NCBI GenBank assembly: GCA_963978905.1
Contig: OZ022257.1
Location: 52,966,873-53,030,872, forward strand
Length of the DNA: 64,000 nucleotides
From: Trichostrongylus colubriformis
Taxonomy: Eukaryota; Nematoda; Chromadorea; Rhabditida; Trichostrongylidae
Direction: 5' to 3'
Within the stretch, counting starts at the first letter, position 1, and every line of letters begins with the position of its first letter. The notes beneath the pieces were generated by a model. The model was given only the letters and a program-made list of their open reading frames with translations. It did no database searches and was not told where the DNA came from. Shown piece by piece: positions 34,036-44,664 of this stretch. The position numbers and the translations under genes were made by a program.

Positions 34036-34423
34036 GAAGAAAACGGCTTTCAAACTTTTTATGCTCAGCACCTGTATGGTTTGTGTGTTATTCGTTCAAC
34101 TGATCTTCATCAGAATGTTACGAAATGCCTATCGACAGCAATATGAAGAGTACGTACGCAACCAAATGATGGAGTTGCAAGCGAAACAAGCGTTGTCGTC
34201 TGAAGCACCGGAAGCTGTAATCAGATCGAGTGGAAGCTCTTCAAATTCTTCAGAAAAGCGTCCTCGATTCGCACCAATAAATAAAAGATCAGCGGAGCAA
34301 TTAAGTCAACTGTTGAAAAGTGCTGTCACTCCGGCCGCAGCGAAGTCTCCAATGCAACTGGAAGAGTATCTCCCTGGCATCGATTCTTACGTCCCCGCGA
34401 GTAATCGCAATCACAAGGGCTAA
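34036..34423 (+). CDS. gene B exon 7: transmembrane helix and cytoplasmic tail
   Basis: After TTTTTAG the first base completes an Arg codon and 128 residues follow to the stop at 34421-34423. KKTAFKLFMLSTCMVCVLF leads through FVQLIFIRMLRNAYRQQYEE to a polar tail. The tail has Ser/Asn-rich and Lys/Arg-rich parts (SSGSSSNSSEKRPRF, NKRSAEQLSQLLKS) and ends with the PGIDSYVPASN Tyr motif. One membrane helix, with two cysteines in STCMVC conserved in every member. No motif suggests enzymatic activity. The tail could be a signalling or anchoring segment; this is inference. Confidence 0.85.
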
Positions 34424-34512
34424 TAACAGAAGCCCGTATTACCCGGGAGAAATAGACTATTTCTACCATGCAATTATCATTTACAAACGGCCTCTACATA
34501 ATTTACTTGATT

Positions 34513-34518
34513 AATAAA
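34513..34518 (+). promoter_or_regulatory. poly(A) signal of gene B
   Basis: AATAAA lies 90 bases downstream of the gene B stop codon, in an AT-rich context. Confidence 0.65.
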
Positions 34519-35281
34519 CGTTTGTAAACGATTTCTCAAAATGCCTTGTTGTGGAATTGTGCTGTTGTTTGAAAAAGTTATCATTCTAGGATAGTGAGCT
34601 GAGCGACCCGACACGTAGACGAATCCTCGTCTGATGCCATCGAATCCGAATCCTGTCACGCTGGATCCTAACCTGTCTTGCCTGAGAGGGAAAACTGACT
34701 TGTATAGCTGGCCCACAGAATTTGGAATCGGGTTACAAGTGCCATAACATTCATTTTCCCAAGACCTCGTAAAAAACACTCATTACTGACGAGCAAACGA
34801 AATCGCTTTTCGTTGCTCTTCGCGTTTCTTCCCTTCTATGGTAGCTACAGGTCAGTCACGAGCCTTCCCATGAAAAAAAAAACAGGTGCTGTTCTACAAT
34901 CTCTCCAGCCAAAGCTGGAAAAGCCGAAAAGAATGTCACAAGTGAGAAGTTCAGACATCGTGGCAAGCATTATAGTCAACCTTTTCGTTATTTCTCGATA
35001 TCAGCTGATATTATTTTATTCAACATGGTGATGGCTGTGTAGAGATGTGGATAATACTAGTCGAAGACACACCCCGGAATAGACAGATCAGCGACTCAGC
35101 TTTTGGGGCAGGTACATCCTTGGAAGCTGTCTATCCACCCCCCCCCCCCCCTGCGACTTCACGGCGCGTCTCCACGGCGTTAAGCCCATTCGAACCCCTC
35201 CCCTTTGCGCCCACCTACTCCGACCTGGTGTTGGGCGGCGCATTTCTCAGCACGGCGTTTACGTGGTAAAAGCATCACTGA
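34519..35281. other. gene B downstream flank, unassigned
   Basis: No conserved exon is visible. A C run of 14 is at about 35137-35151. The sequence from 35150 to 35270 is GC-rich and not shared with other parts of the window. Confidence 0.4.
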
Positions 35282-35612
35282 TATTATGTATGTATGTGTG
35301 TATGTATGTGTATGTGTATGTGGATGTGGATGTATGTATGTATGTGTGTATGTATGTGTGCATATATGTATGTATGTGTGTATCTGTTTGTGTTGTATGT
35401 ATTTATGTGGTATGTATGCGTGTATTTATGTGCCTATGTATGTCTTTATATGTGGATATGTATGTGGTATGTGTGTAGGTATGTGTATGTATGTGTGCAT
35501 GTGTGATGTGTGCATGTACATATGTGTATGCATGTGTGTATGTGTAGGTATGTGTATGTATGTGTGTATGTGTATATGTATGTGTGCTTGTGTGTGTGTG
35601 TGTTTGTCACGA
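35282..35612. repeat. (TATG)n/(TGTA)n microsatellite
   Basis: About 330 bp of TATG/TGTG/TGGA repeats. It gives long open frames rich in Cys, Val, Met and Tyr on one strand and His/Thr/Ile on the other; these are artefacts. It abuts the terminal segment of a satellite-cored element (TTTGTCACGAAATTCATCTC). Confidence 0.9.
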
Positions 35613-38520
35613 AATTCATCTCTCACACTGTAGCAAAGTTAGAGAGTTGATTTTTGCAGATGACGTGTGGGCTGGCACGGGGACACTATTAGTGGGGGAG
35701 TGGCTCTGATAGCGATTGATAAAGGCTGATAAGGAGCGTCAAAGGCAAATGTCGCCAAATCCGTTTTGCCATTCGAGTTGATGCTCATAGGTGTTTTGAG
35801 GGTTGGAACGGGAACATTGATGATGGGTGATCCAAATTGATAACGGTTGATAAGGTTAGATAAGGAGCGTGAGAAGGTAAAATTCACTAAATTCCTTTCC
35901 TATCTAGACAGGCAGTAAAGTGTCCACTTTCATAGTTGTAGTGGGTTGCGGGGACTTCAATGGTGACGTATTGAATCTGATATCGACCGACTGGCACTTA
36001 TAAGAGCCATTGGCAGGTGGGTTGAATGAGATTCGGAACATCGCTCACTACTGCTGTATGACAGCTATAGTTAAGGTGTCTGCTGCACAGTGTCTTCGGA
36101 TGAGCATATTTTATGTTCTGATATCAGTTGCCGATGTATCGATCGCTATATTACTTAGCGTTTCGAATAATGGTGCATGAGTTTTGATACTGCGATCTAC
36201 ATATGATCATGGTACAACCTAGATTTGCGAGAGAAAAGTAAGTGATACATATTCTCATGAGGTAAAAACAACAACAATGGATATCGTCCGCTAGACTATG
36301 TGAAAATCCAAACAGGGATGCTTGCTCACAAAGAGGATAGGTATCGATGACTGCTAAATGAATCTACCACCAACATGTGTAAGAATTAAATGCTCAGCAG
36401 AAGACAATTTTCTACCAATCGATGCAATCGAACACGAAACTATTGATCCCCAAACCATCCAAACTCAAAATTGTGACAACTCCAACCTAAGTACCAAATG
36501 ATTAGTAGCTAAATATTTCTCCCATCATTCATTTGCATTCATCCTCAATGGCTCTGTGACAAAAAGAGTCTGACGCGGAATTATCTGGGATTCCCAAAAT
36601 TGTTGACCCCCTTTACTGGAGCGGTATGCAGTGACTGAGCTCAAGCAATAAATGCTGTGCAACTGAAAGTACTTCGTCCGATAAAATGAACAAAAATGCT
36701 ACGACTACTATCGAATAGTGGTAGATGTTTGTAGAGAGACCAGTTGGGCTAGCGCTCGGTATTGCGCATATCACAGTGTATAGTTATGCGATATGGACTT
36801 CTTGGATATCGCTTGATACAATGTCGACCATTTCCATACCACATAATACATACCAGCTGGCGGGCGCACACTGCTGCGCGCGATTCATGGCGATGCTGGA
36901 CAAAATGCGTTTGGTCGGCACGACCACAGTTGTGGATGGAGTTGAGCGGAAACTTTCTTTCCTCAGCTTTCGAATGAGTTATTTATTTGGATAATAGCAG
37001 AGAAGATGGCGTGATAAAAAAGCATTGCGGTGTTATCAATTTTCAGTCGCTTTGCATCGAACCCCTTTAACACGTCATAGACACGAATCGCGCGCAGTAG
37101 TGTGCGCGAGCCAGCTGTTTAGGTCATCATTGGGAGTTTGAATAGTTTGGACATCGATAGTTTTGTATTCGACTGCATCGACTGGTAACAATTTATTCAT
37201 TTGCCGAGCATCCAATTCCTACACATTGATAGTAGATCGAAATCCCGATTATCGACGTATATCGTTTTCGTGACATGCTTCACTATTTGGAACTTTGCAT
37301 AGTTCAGCGGTCGATACCCAGTGTTGCTGTCAGTACCGCATTAGAAAATGATTCCAAGTGGAACGCTTGCTTTGGTATCCAGATATAGGTGTATCATGAT
37401 TATCAATGTAGATCGCAGTATCAAGAGAAATGCACCATTTTTTGGAACGCTAGGCAATTAAGCGGTCGATACATCGGCCAATGATATCAGAATAAAATAT
37501 GTTACCCAATGGCAATGAGCATCTGACGCTTTTGCTAAAGCGGTCGAATAGTAGTATCAAGCGATATGAAGGATCTCATCCCATCCAATTCCTAACGGTT
37601 CTTATCAACCACTGCAAGCTGTTATCAGTTCACTGAGACTCCTGTACCCAACAATACCATTGAGGTCCCCGTACCCTACAATACCTGCGAATGTGAACAT
37701 TCCACTGTTAGCCGCAAAAGAGTACCGGTCTTGGTGACATTTTCCTTATCGCGCTCCTAATCGAATGTTATTAACCATTATCAGTTTGGGTCACCCACTT
37801 ATGAATGTCCCCATCCCACTCTGCTAAACAACCATGAGTGTCAGCGCTCTTGGATCAATGCGAAAGGCGAAACGAAATTGACGACATTTGCCTTCTCACG
37901 CTCCTTACCAACCGTTATCAAGCTGGATCACCTACCATAAATGACCCCGTCCCGCTTCACAAAACACCTGTGAGTATGAACGCTCCGGAGCCAATGCAAA
38001 AAGCGAAACGAATTTGACGACTATAGCCCCTTTACGCTCCTTATCGAATCTTATCAACCGTTATCAAGCTGTATCACCCACCATTAATGTCCCCGTCTTA
38101 CCCCGCACAATACCTGTGAATATGAACGCTTCGGGACCAATGCGAAAAACGAAACGGATTCGACGACTCCAGTCTTTTTGCGCTTCTTATCAAATTTTAT
38201 GAACCATCATCGATGCTGGTCACCCCCCATCAATGTTCCCGTCCAGTTCCGTAGAAAACCCATGAGTATCAGCGCTCTAGGATCAGCCCGAAAGGCGAAA
38301 CGACTTTGGTGACATTCGCCTTTTGAGGCTCCTTATCAGCGCGTATCAGCTGCTATCACTTTCGGTCCACCACCGCTGTCATTCCCTTGGCACCTCCTAT
38401 ATCACTTGCAAAATTCAGCGTCACAGCTTTGCTGCGACGCGAGATATGAATTTCGTGACAAACAGACGGACACACACAAGCACACAGACATACTAAGCGA
38501 ATTATAGGAAAGACCTTTAC
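35613..38520. repeat. two convergent satellite-cored elements forming a large inverted repeat
   Basis: A forward copy starts at about 35600 (CACGAAATTCATCTCTCACA) with units to about 35900 and tail segments to about 36980. A reverse copy runs from about 37060 to 38520, ending with the inverse terminal segment AATTTCGTGACAAACAGACG. Units in the reverse copy carry CTTATCGAATCTTATCAACC and CACCCACCATTAATGTCCCC. The two copies face each other around 36990-37060, near CGCGCGATTCATGG and GAATCGCGCGCAGTAGTG. No genes are inside. Confidence 0.65.
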
Positions 38521-39500
38521 GACGAGATAATCCCTGACGAAACCAGCGTTGAAAAGCTCGTTTCTGCTATCTAATTTTTATCGTGATCATGTCTTGCTTC
38601 ACTTCGAACTGGTCTTTCTCTGTTGTTGTACTTTTCAGAATCCCGACTTTCACATTCACACTCTGCCCAAATTGCCTCTTCCAGTGTCATTAAGGAAAGG
38701 GGTTGAAAGCAAATCCGCCCAAGCTCCATCGCTTACATTACCATGATTTCGCATTGAGTTGGCGGTTTGTATGTATTTCCTGTCCATAAAATAGATCGGA
38801 GGAGCCTTGTATTTGGCAAAGTCAGACCAATGAAAAAACATAAGAAAGATACCTGGGCTAGTGAGATCAGCCATTTTCTGATCTCTGCACGCCTCATGTG
38901 CACGACTTCCAAATCGGTGTCGAAGGGTAAAGGTTACACCTCATCATAAGCTTACATTTGTGTCTCATTGGTTGAGTTTGCTCCTCTAATCATGCAAATT
39001 TTCTTTATGCTTCATATCACCCTAATTAAATCGCTCCAGAGGGCTTGGCAGGAACATAAAAGGCTGGCTGACACTAATTTCAGGTTCAGGCAAGCCGTTT
39101 TTGCGCAGATGTATGAAATGTAATATTGCTTCATTTGCGCAGCCTTCAAGTGAGGCGAACAGCCGATAGAGAGCGTTTGTGCCGCGTTGCACTTATGAAA
39201 ATTTTTAGGGCGATACTCTTGATTCATCGTTTTCGTCCACAGTAAAGTCTGCCAATTACTACTATAATATCTCGCCACGTAATAATAGATACTATCTTAG
39301 ACAGCATAACATTTTTGTAAGCTCGCTTAAGTGATATGGAACGTAGCACAGGTGTACACATCAACGATGAAAATGAGTATCAGTGATCGATGTCAATAAT
39401 GTGTTACCAATCATTGATAACAATCCTGCTATGTTCATTTAAAAGGGCCTTGGTGAAGTGGGGTCACTTTATTCGGCTCTGTTGCTATAGCACTGTCGTT
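38521..39500. other. mostly unassigned; one weak exon candidate
   Basis: At 38639 a TACTTTTCAG acceptor is followed by an open frame to a stop at 38744-38746 (NPDFHIHTLPKLPLPVSLRK and on). It could be a terminal exon, but there is no second copy, no upstream exon and no AATAAA just downstream. The remainder shows no structure I can name. Confidence 0.3.
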
Positions 39501-39596
39501 ATGCGGCTGTTATCGATGCTGTTGCTGTTGCTACTGGCTGTTTCGCCCAGTTTCTCAGAAGAAGATTATGTGGAGTGTTTTCCCTTTAAAGGCGAG
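39501..39596 (+). CDS. signal-peptide exon, possible first exon of gene C
   Basis: ATG starts 32 codons to a possible donor GAG|GTGTGT. MRLLSMLLLLLLAVSPSFSE is a textbook signal peptide, with the mature part EEDYVECFPFKGE carrying one Cys, as in exons 1 of A and B, and ending in phase 0. The frame stays open beyond the donor to 39755 (with KCSLGTSLIEDAILVRAEKG), so it may instead be a single-exon short secreted protein of 85 residues. Linking it to the gene C exons at 59521 needs an intron of about 20 kb or unseen Cys exons. Function unknown. Confidence 0.55.
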
Positions 39597-40120
39597 GTGT
39601 GTTTCATCATCATCATCATGAGCTCTTTTTTCATATGCCGGACTACGAAATGCTCTCTAGGAACCTCTCTAATTGAAGATGCTATCTTAGTGCGGGCGGA
39701 GAAAGGCGAATTCCACTGCATTCGGTTTCTGGTGCTATTTTCCTTTGAGCTCTAGTAGAGATAGGAGCCGTTCGCCTCTTCCACTAAGGCTCAAGCAAAA
39801 ATAGACGCTTGAGTGTGCAGGTTCACCCTCAGTGATACATAGATGTTAAACATTTTAAGAGATCCTATCAGTAGGATACACCGAAGGGAATTTCAAAATT
39901 GCAGTAATACGAGCGGAGCCTGCTGACAAGGAATACTGCTCTGGGGTTTCGCGAAGGTCAACTAGACACCGCTGTTGGCGCGCTTATCGTTAGGTTGTGA
40001 TTTCGCATTGTGACGCCGCGCAAATGAGGTCTTCAGCATGAGTTGCTGGGGCTCGTTGCGATTTCGATCTGGACGGCTGCGCAGTTCTTCTGGGGAACCA
40101 ATCATAATAACAGGAAAATA
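39597..40120. other. open extension of the signal-peptide frame, then unassigned
   Basis: 39597-39755 continues the frame, including a VCFIIIIM stretch that looks intron-like and a Cys-containing EKGEFHCIR near a second possible donor CG|GTTTCT. Past 39755 no gene is visible. Confidence 0.35.
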
Positions 40121-41672
40121 TTAGGTATGTGCAGAGTGAATGGCCAAAGCGAACCACTTTTTTCAAAACGCCATAACTTCGCTCAGACACAACTTTATTT
40201 GACGAAATAAAAACCATTCGAATCTACACAAGCTTGTTAACGATTTGGTGAAAAAACATGCCATCATGATCAAATTCTGAATCGCGAAAATCAATTAAGT
40301 CAACTATGGCATTTTCTGCATCGGCGAACTCCTTCTGACGCAGGTTTGCATCGAGAACCCGGAAAAAAGTGGTAAGCCGTTGGAGATGGGTCTGAGGAAT
40401 AAGGGGGTGAGCGAGAGTCTCTATGCCTAAGTGCATCAGTTTCTGCCGGGTGACTTGCGGAGTGTGGGGTTTAGCGTTGTTTTTCTCTCCCTCACCCCCC
40501 TTATTCCTCAGACCCATCCCCAACGAATTACCGCTTTTCCGGGTTCTCGATGCAAACTTGCGTCATAAAAATTTTGCCGATACTATTAGGTTGTTCGGAA
40601 AGAAATGCGCGTCGAATTTCCTGACTTTGTCTATTTATTTCTCACCCACTATAGAAGATTTTTATTGTGCATCTTTTGGTATATTTTTGTATATTTTTGA
40701 ATGTATAAAATATTTATAATATGTTTTTGAAAATGGGCACCGCACCAGCTGAGACGCAAACAAGGCAACACGAATGGCAATGGCTGGAATTCTTCTCGTC
40801 GCTCCAAGAACAGCGGTTTCTTCGACTGTATTGTTACATCAGATAAGAAATGGATCTGCTTCGACAACGCAACACAAAAATGACAGTGGTTAGACATTGG
40901 TGACACTCCAAAATCTGCTTCGAAACCGGATATGCGCAGTGAAAAGTTGATGCTCTGTTTTTGGTGGAGCAGCAAAGGTTAGGTGTACTTTGAAGCTCTG
41001 GATTCGGGTCAAACAGTTACGGCGGACATCTACAAAGATCAGTTGAACCGCGTGAACCAAGCACTGCGTCGTAAAGGTGTCGAATCGACGTCAACAAAGC
41101 TCCTCCAAGTAAACGCTTGTCCACATGTCGCGAAAATCACTTTGTAAAAAAAATGAGGAATTTGGCTGGGAAGTCCTGCCTCATCCGCCATACAGCCCAG
41201 ACCTGACACCATCCGATTACCATCTGTTCCGGTCGATGCAGCACTCCCTGGCCGAGAGAAGGTTCACAAACTGTGAGAAACTCCAACTCTGGCTGTCCAA
41301 CTACTTCGAGTCGCAGCCGGCCGAGTTATTCGAAAGAGGAATCCATTCTTTGCACAAACGTTGGCAATAAGTCATTGATAGTAACGGAGATTATCTTTTG
41401 AATTAATCTTATTTACTTTCGTTTTCATGATAAAAAAATTTTTGAACTCAAACGCGCATTTCTTTCCGAACAACCTAATATGTAGGGTAAGAATGCCATT
41501 CTTGACTTTGTTAAATCTCGTAATCCAGAACTTGACCTCAATAGCACATTTTCTTAACCTTATCATTGGCGAAATTCTGTAGATTCGAATGGTTTTTATT
41601 TCGACAAATAAAGTTGTGTCTGAGCGAGGTTATGCCCAGTTATGTTTGGTCATTTATTCTGCACACACCTAA
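40121..41672. mobile_element. foldback element interrupted by a mariner
   Basis: The outer inverted repeats begin TTAGGTATGTGCAGAGTGAA on the left and mirror GCACACACCTAA on the right, with TA on both sides. Arms share CAGACACAACTTTATTTG and AATAAAAACCATTCGAATCT. A second inverted pair lies inside: GCAGGTTTGCATCGAGAACC with GGTTCTCGATGCAAACTTGC, about 200 bp apart. The mariner at 40586-41478 split it. Without the mariner the foldback would be about 660 bp. No coding capacity. Confidence 0.7.
40586..41478 (+). mobile_element. mariner element, decayed, nested in a foldback element
   Basis: The element is 893 bp with TIRs TTAGGTTGTTCGGAAAGAAA at the left and its inverse at the right. TA duplications are at 40584-40585 and 41479-41480. 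The plus strand holds transposase remnants: a region around 40960-41010 with WWSSKG-like wording and then, in frame at 41161-41370, [20 protein letters not shown] and [17 protein letters not shown], the D34D catalytic aspartate context of mariner transposases. It ends [15 protein letters not shown]. In-frame stops and a lost N-terminal third make it non-autonomous. Confidence 0.85.
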
Positions 41673-42479
41673 TATTGATAGAGCGATGTACGCAGTGAAT
41701 TTCGAGGGTGGCAGTAGCGGCAAGGGTGTGTATCTTTGAAATAGGATTTCGATATGCGGCATACCGCGTGAGAGGTCGTAGCTTGGGACGGTGGACGTGT
41801 CGTGCCTATGTAAGGCGCAGCTTATGGTGATCGGCATAGGACCCAAGTCATATCGCGTAAGAGGCACGCAGGCATCACGCGGCACCCCGCCGTGCGAGGT
41901 CTTGTCCCAACGACACACTTGGCACTCGTCCAACGTCCCAACTAACGTGAGAGTGTTCTGACCGGTATTCCGAGAGGTCAAGTCACCATTGTTGCGTGGC
42001 AGTCAATTCACTATAGAAACGACGGAATTAAAATCTCGTCATACTGAAACTTTAAATTACAGACTGTTAAAGTATCTAGCTGCCACCTTTTCTATTTTGA
42101 AAGATCGTGCCGTCCCGAATATCGTTACAGTACAGAAGACCAAAATGATAGAATTCGTTAGAGTATCATCAATATGAGATTATCCTAGTCGAGGTCGGGA
42201 TCCTGTCGTTCCTTGGGGAGGTGCTGGTGCCAAGGAGCAATAGACGATGAGGAGATGCATCATGTGGCAAGAAGACAACGAGCGGGTAGTCCGTGCAGTA
42301 GACGTCCGAGTCTGGAGACCAGGAAGAACCTCCAACGAGCGAGCGCGAACCTTAAGTATGCGGCGTTAGATAGTCGTCATACCGGATGCTTGTACCCTCC
42401 TCTCTCTTTGCATTCCAATATTGTGGAAACGCACTGAATTGCGCCAGATCTAATCGACCTATAAATCAGTTGCGAATTG
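41673..42479. other. unassigned, GC-richer intergenic sequence
   Basis: The minus frame 41640-41981 (113 codons) crosses the element border and has no known motif. Short inverted motifs occur around 41760-41900 (CGCGTGAGAGG, CGCGTAAGAGGC). No gene called. Confidence 0.35.
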
Positions 42480-42793
42480 ATAAGGGGATATGCTATTGGG
42501 TTAAGGAATTACTTCCTGCGGTTATTTGTTCTCTGTTTTTACAATGCTCCCTCCATCTTTCGACAAAGCTTATATATGTTTTCGATAGAGCTTTTTCTGC
42601 TCTGCGAAAGCTACTATCCGTTTTTCGATTCTATCCATTGTCTAATATTTATGAGGTTTGGAAATGATGTAAGCTGAAGGCAAAAATTGGTACTTCCGAC
42701 ACTTCATCTTCCTCGTCCATCGAGATCAAAATATGTATGTGCGTATGCTTTCGATAGGTACTAGAAGGTTGCTGAGTTATGGGCAAAAGCTCC

Positions 42794-42867
42794 GGTGCCG
42801 GACGGGACTCGAACCCGCACTTCATCCTTTCCGGGGATATGTGCTAATCCATTACACTACCGACACC
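42794..42867 (-). repeat. tRNA-like core of a tRNA-derived SINE
   Basis: Read on the minus strand, the 74 nt begin GGTGTCG and end CGGCACC, a 7-bp acceptor stem with one G-U pair. The A-box-like part is TAGTGTAATGGATTAGCAC. The anticodon arm TATCC/GGATG has loop CCGGAAA and the T arm is GCGGGTTCGAGTCCCGT. Position 33 in the loop is C instead of the near-universal U, and the D stem is only 3 bp. Diverged copies share its flanks at 2.7, 22.2 and 22.6 kb. It is the best preserved copy but more likely a retroelement head than a working tRNA. The nominal anticodon would be GGA. Confidence 0.6.
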
Positions 42868-42990
42868 ACCTTCACCTTAACTCAGCTTTTGAATGGTATA
42901 TTTACCATGGCTTATCAGCACTCACACGTATAACGTGTTGAGCCGGTTGGCCAATATCGGCATCGAACCGTGAAGCTGAAAGCCTAAGTA

Positions 42991-43094
42991 GATATTGATT
43001 TTGATGTTTTTGATTTTTGATAGCTGCTGATTTTCGTCGCATCGCGCGCTGCGGCGAAAATCAGCAGCTATCAAAAATCAAAAACATCAAAATC
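42991..43094. repeat. long near-perfect hairpin
   Basis: The arms of about 45 bp (TTGATTTTGATGTTTTTGAT and so on, then its reverse complement) flank a short GC loop TCGCGCGC near 43042-43049. The motif TGATAGCTGCTGATTTTCG recurs singly at 3030-3060 and 22440-22480, so the hairpin here arose by inversion-duplication of the SINE tail. Confidence 0.75.
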
Positions 43095-43884
43095 GCTTTC
43101 GATAGGGTTTTTTCAGCTCTACAGAATGGTACTGCCCTTTTTCCAAATCGCTCAATTTTCCACTGTTTTTAAGATTCACAAATGCAGTGCTCAGCAAAAG
43201 TCTGCACATTCGGCATCTTCGCTTCCTTGCCCACCATCGAGATTGGTAGAGAATGTTTCTGTATGCATTCGATGAAGCTTTTTTTGCTCTACGAGATGAT
43301 ACCACTAGTCGTTTGAATACTCCCCGAGTTTGATATTCCTGAGGCTTAGAAATGGGGTACTTAGTAACCAGCCCACGCGCACTTTTTTCGTACAAAAATC
43401 AAGATTTTACCGAACAATTTCACCGTACAAGAAACCCCTCAATTAGAACAGCACATGACTCAGTGATGTCTTTTTCCATTGTTTGATTTCATCTGACGTG
43501 GAGAAGGTAAGCTTTTTGGGACCTCGATGCGCCAAAAATGCAATTTTTTCCCTGCAAATTACTCTACTTCTAAACCTTAAAAAATAAGCACCAAACGGTC
43601 GAAAATAAATGGAACCCATGCATTTTTTCGGCCTCGATGGAAGGCGAAGAAGATGAATTGTCGGGAGTGTCAATTTTTGCCTTCAGCTTACTTCTTTTCT
43701 AGACTTCATAAATATTAGGCAAACGCTGGAATCGAAAAATAGATATTAGCGATCTGTAGAGCAGAAAAAGCTCTATCGAAAACACATATAAGCTTCTTTT
43801 GAAATATGGGGGAAACTATGTGAAAAACAGAGAACAAAAAACTACAGGAACTTATTCCTCCACCCAATATATTGTGTAGTCTGA

Positions 43885-44570
43885 GGAGTCTTTTCGTATT
43901 TTTAATACTGCTTTTTCCCTCCCAAGTGCTTTCCAGCAATCTCTTCTGTACATACACATGTAGTACAAGTCCACAAGAATCTATAGGTATTATTGTCTTC
44001 CATCTCCCGGATAACCCTTTTTCGGCAAAATAAACATATCAAAGGTCAACCTCATTTTCAATACAGAAATTTTTCTTTAAAGGGCGTTAGACAGGGAAAG
44101 GGGAGGTGATAATCCGATGGAGCAAGATCAGGGCTATAAGGTGAATGGGGCAGCAATTTTTATCCAATCTCGAAAATTTGTTGGCGAGTCACTTTCTCAA
44201 TAGTGGGAAGACTTGCCAAAAAATTGCCTCGCCAAAATATTCTCGAGCTTGGATAAAAAATGCTGCCCCATCCACCTTATAGCCCTGATCTTGCTCCATC
44301 GGATTATCACTTTTTCCTTTCCCTGTCTAACGCCATTCAAAGAAAAATTTTTGTATTGTAAATGAGGTTGACCTTTGATACGTTTATTTTGTCGAAAGAG
44401 GTTATCCGGGAGGTGGAAGACAATAATGAGGACAATAATACCTATAGATACGTGTGGACTCGTACTACATATGTAGTACGCAAGAAATTGCTGGAAAGCA
44501 GTTTGGAGGGAAAAAGCGGTATTTAAAAATAAGAAAACACTTTTTGGACCACCCAATATTAGACCTAGTG
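43885..44570. mobile_element. palindromic mariner fragment
   Basis: Two inverted arms meet near 44195. The right arm, plus strand, encodes [20 protein letters not shown], the mariner catalytic-domain motif; the left arm encodes the same region on the minus strand, more decayed. Arms continue outward with CCGGATAACC/GGTTATCCGG and CTTTCCAGCAAT/ATTGCTGGAAAG. Only the 3' part of the transposase is present. It is related to the element at 47212-48061, which shares GATAATCCGATGGAGCA and ATGGGGCAGCA. Confidence 0.7.
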
Positions 44571-44664
44571 TAATTTCACGCAATCTTACACTGTAGATCT
44601 TATCTGCTTTCAGTTGGAAATCGTATTTGATGGGAGATGTAACAATTTCCCTTCTATTCCTACT

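Larger units (their letters stand above)
42480..43880. repeat. large foldback repeat with nested tRNA-like element
   Basis: Left arm 42490-42730 and right arm 43620-43875 are inverted copies: TATATATGTTTTCGATAGAG against CTCTATCGAAAACACATATA, and GCTGAAGGCAAAAATTG against CAATTTTTGCCTTCAGC. Between the arms are the tRNA-derived repeat at 42760-43094 and a further related block at 43085-43320 with TCGATAGGGTTTTTTCAGCT. No genes; short frames are repeat-derived. Confidence 0.6.

Noticed and set aside
35205..35633. 142-codon Cys/Val/Met/Tyr-rich frame
   Set aside because: It is a translation of a TATG-type microsatellite.
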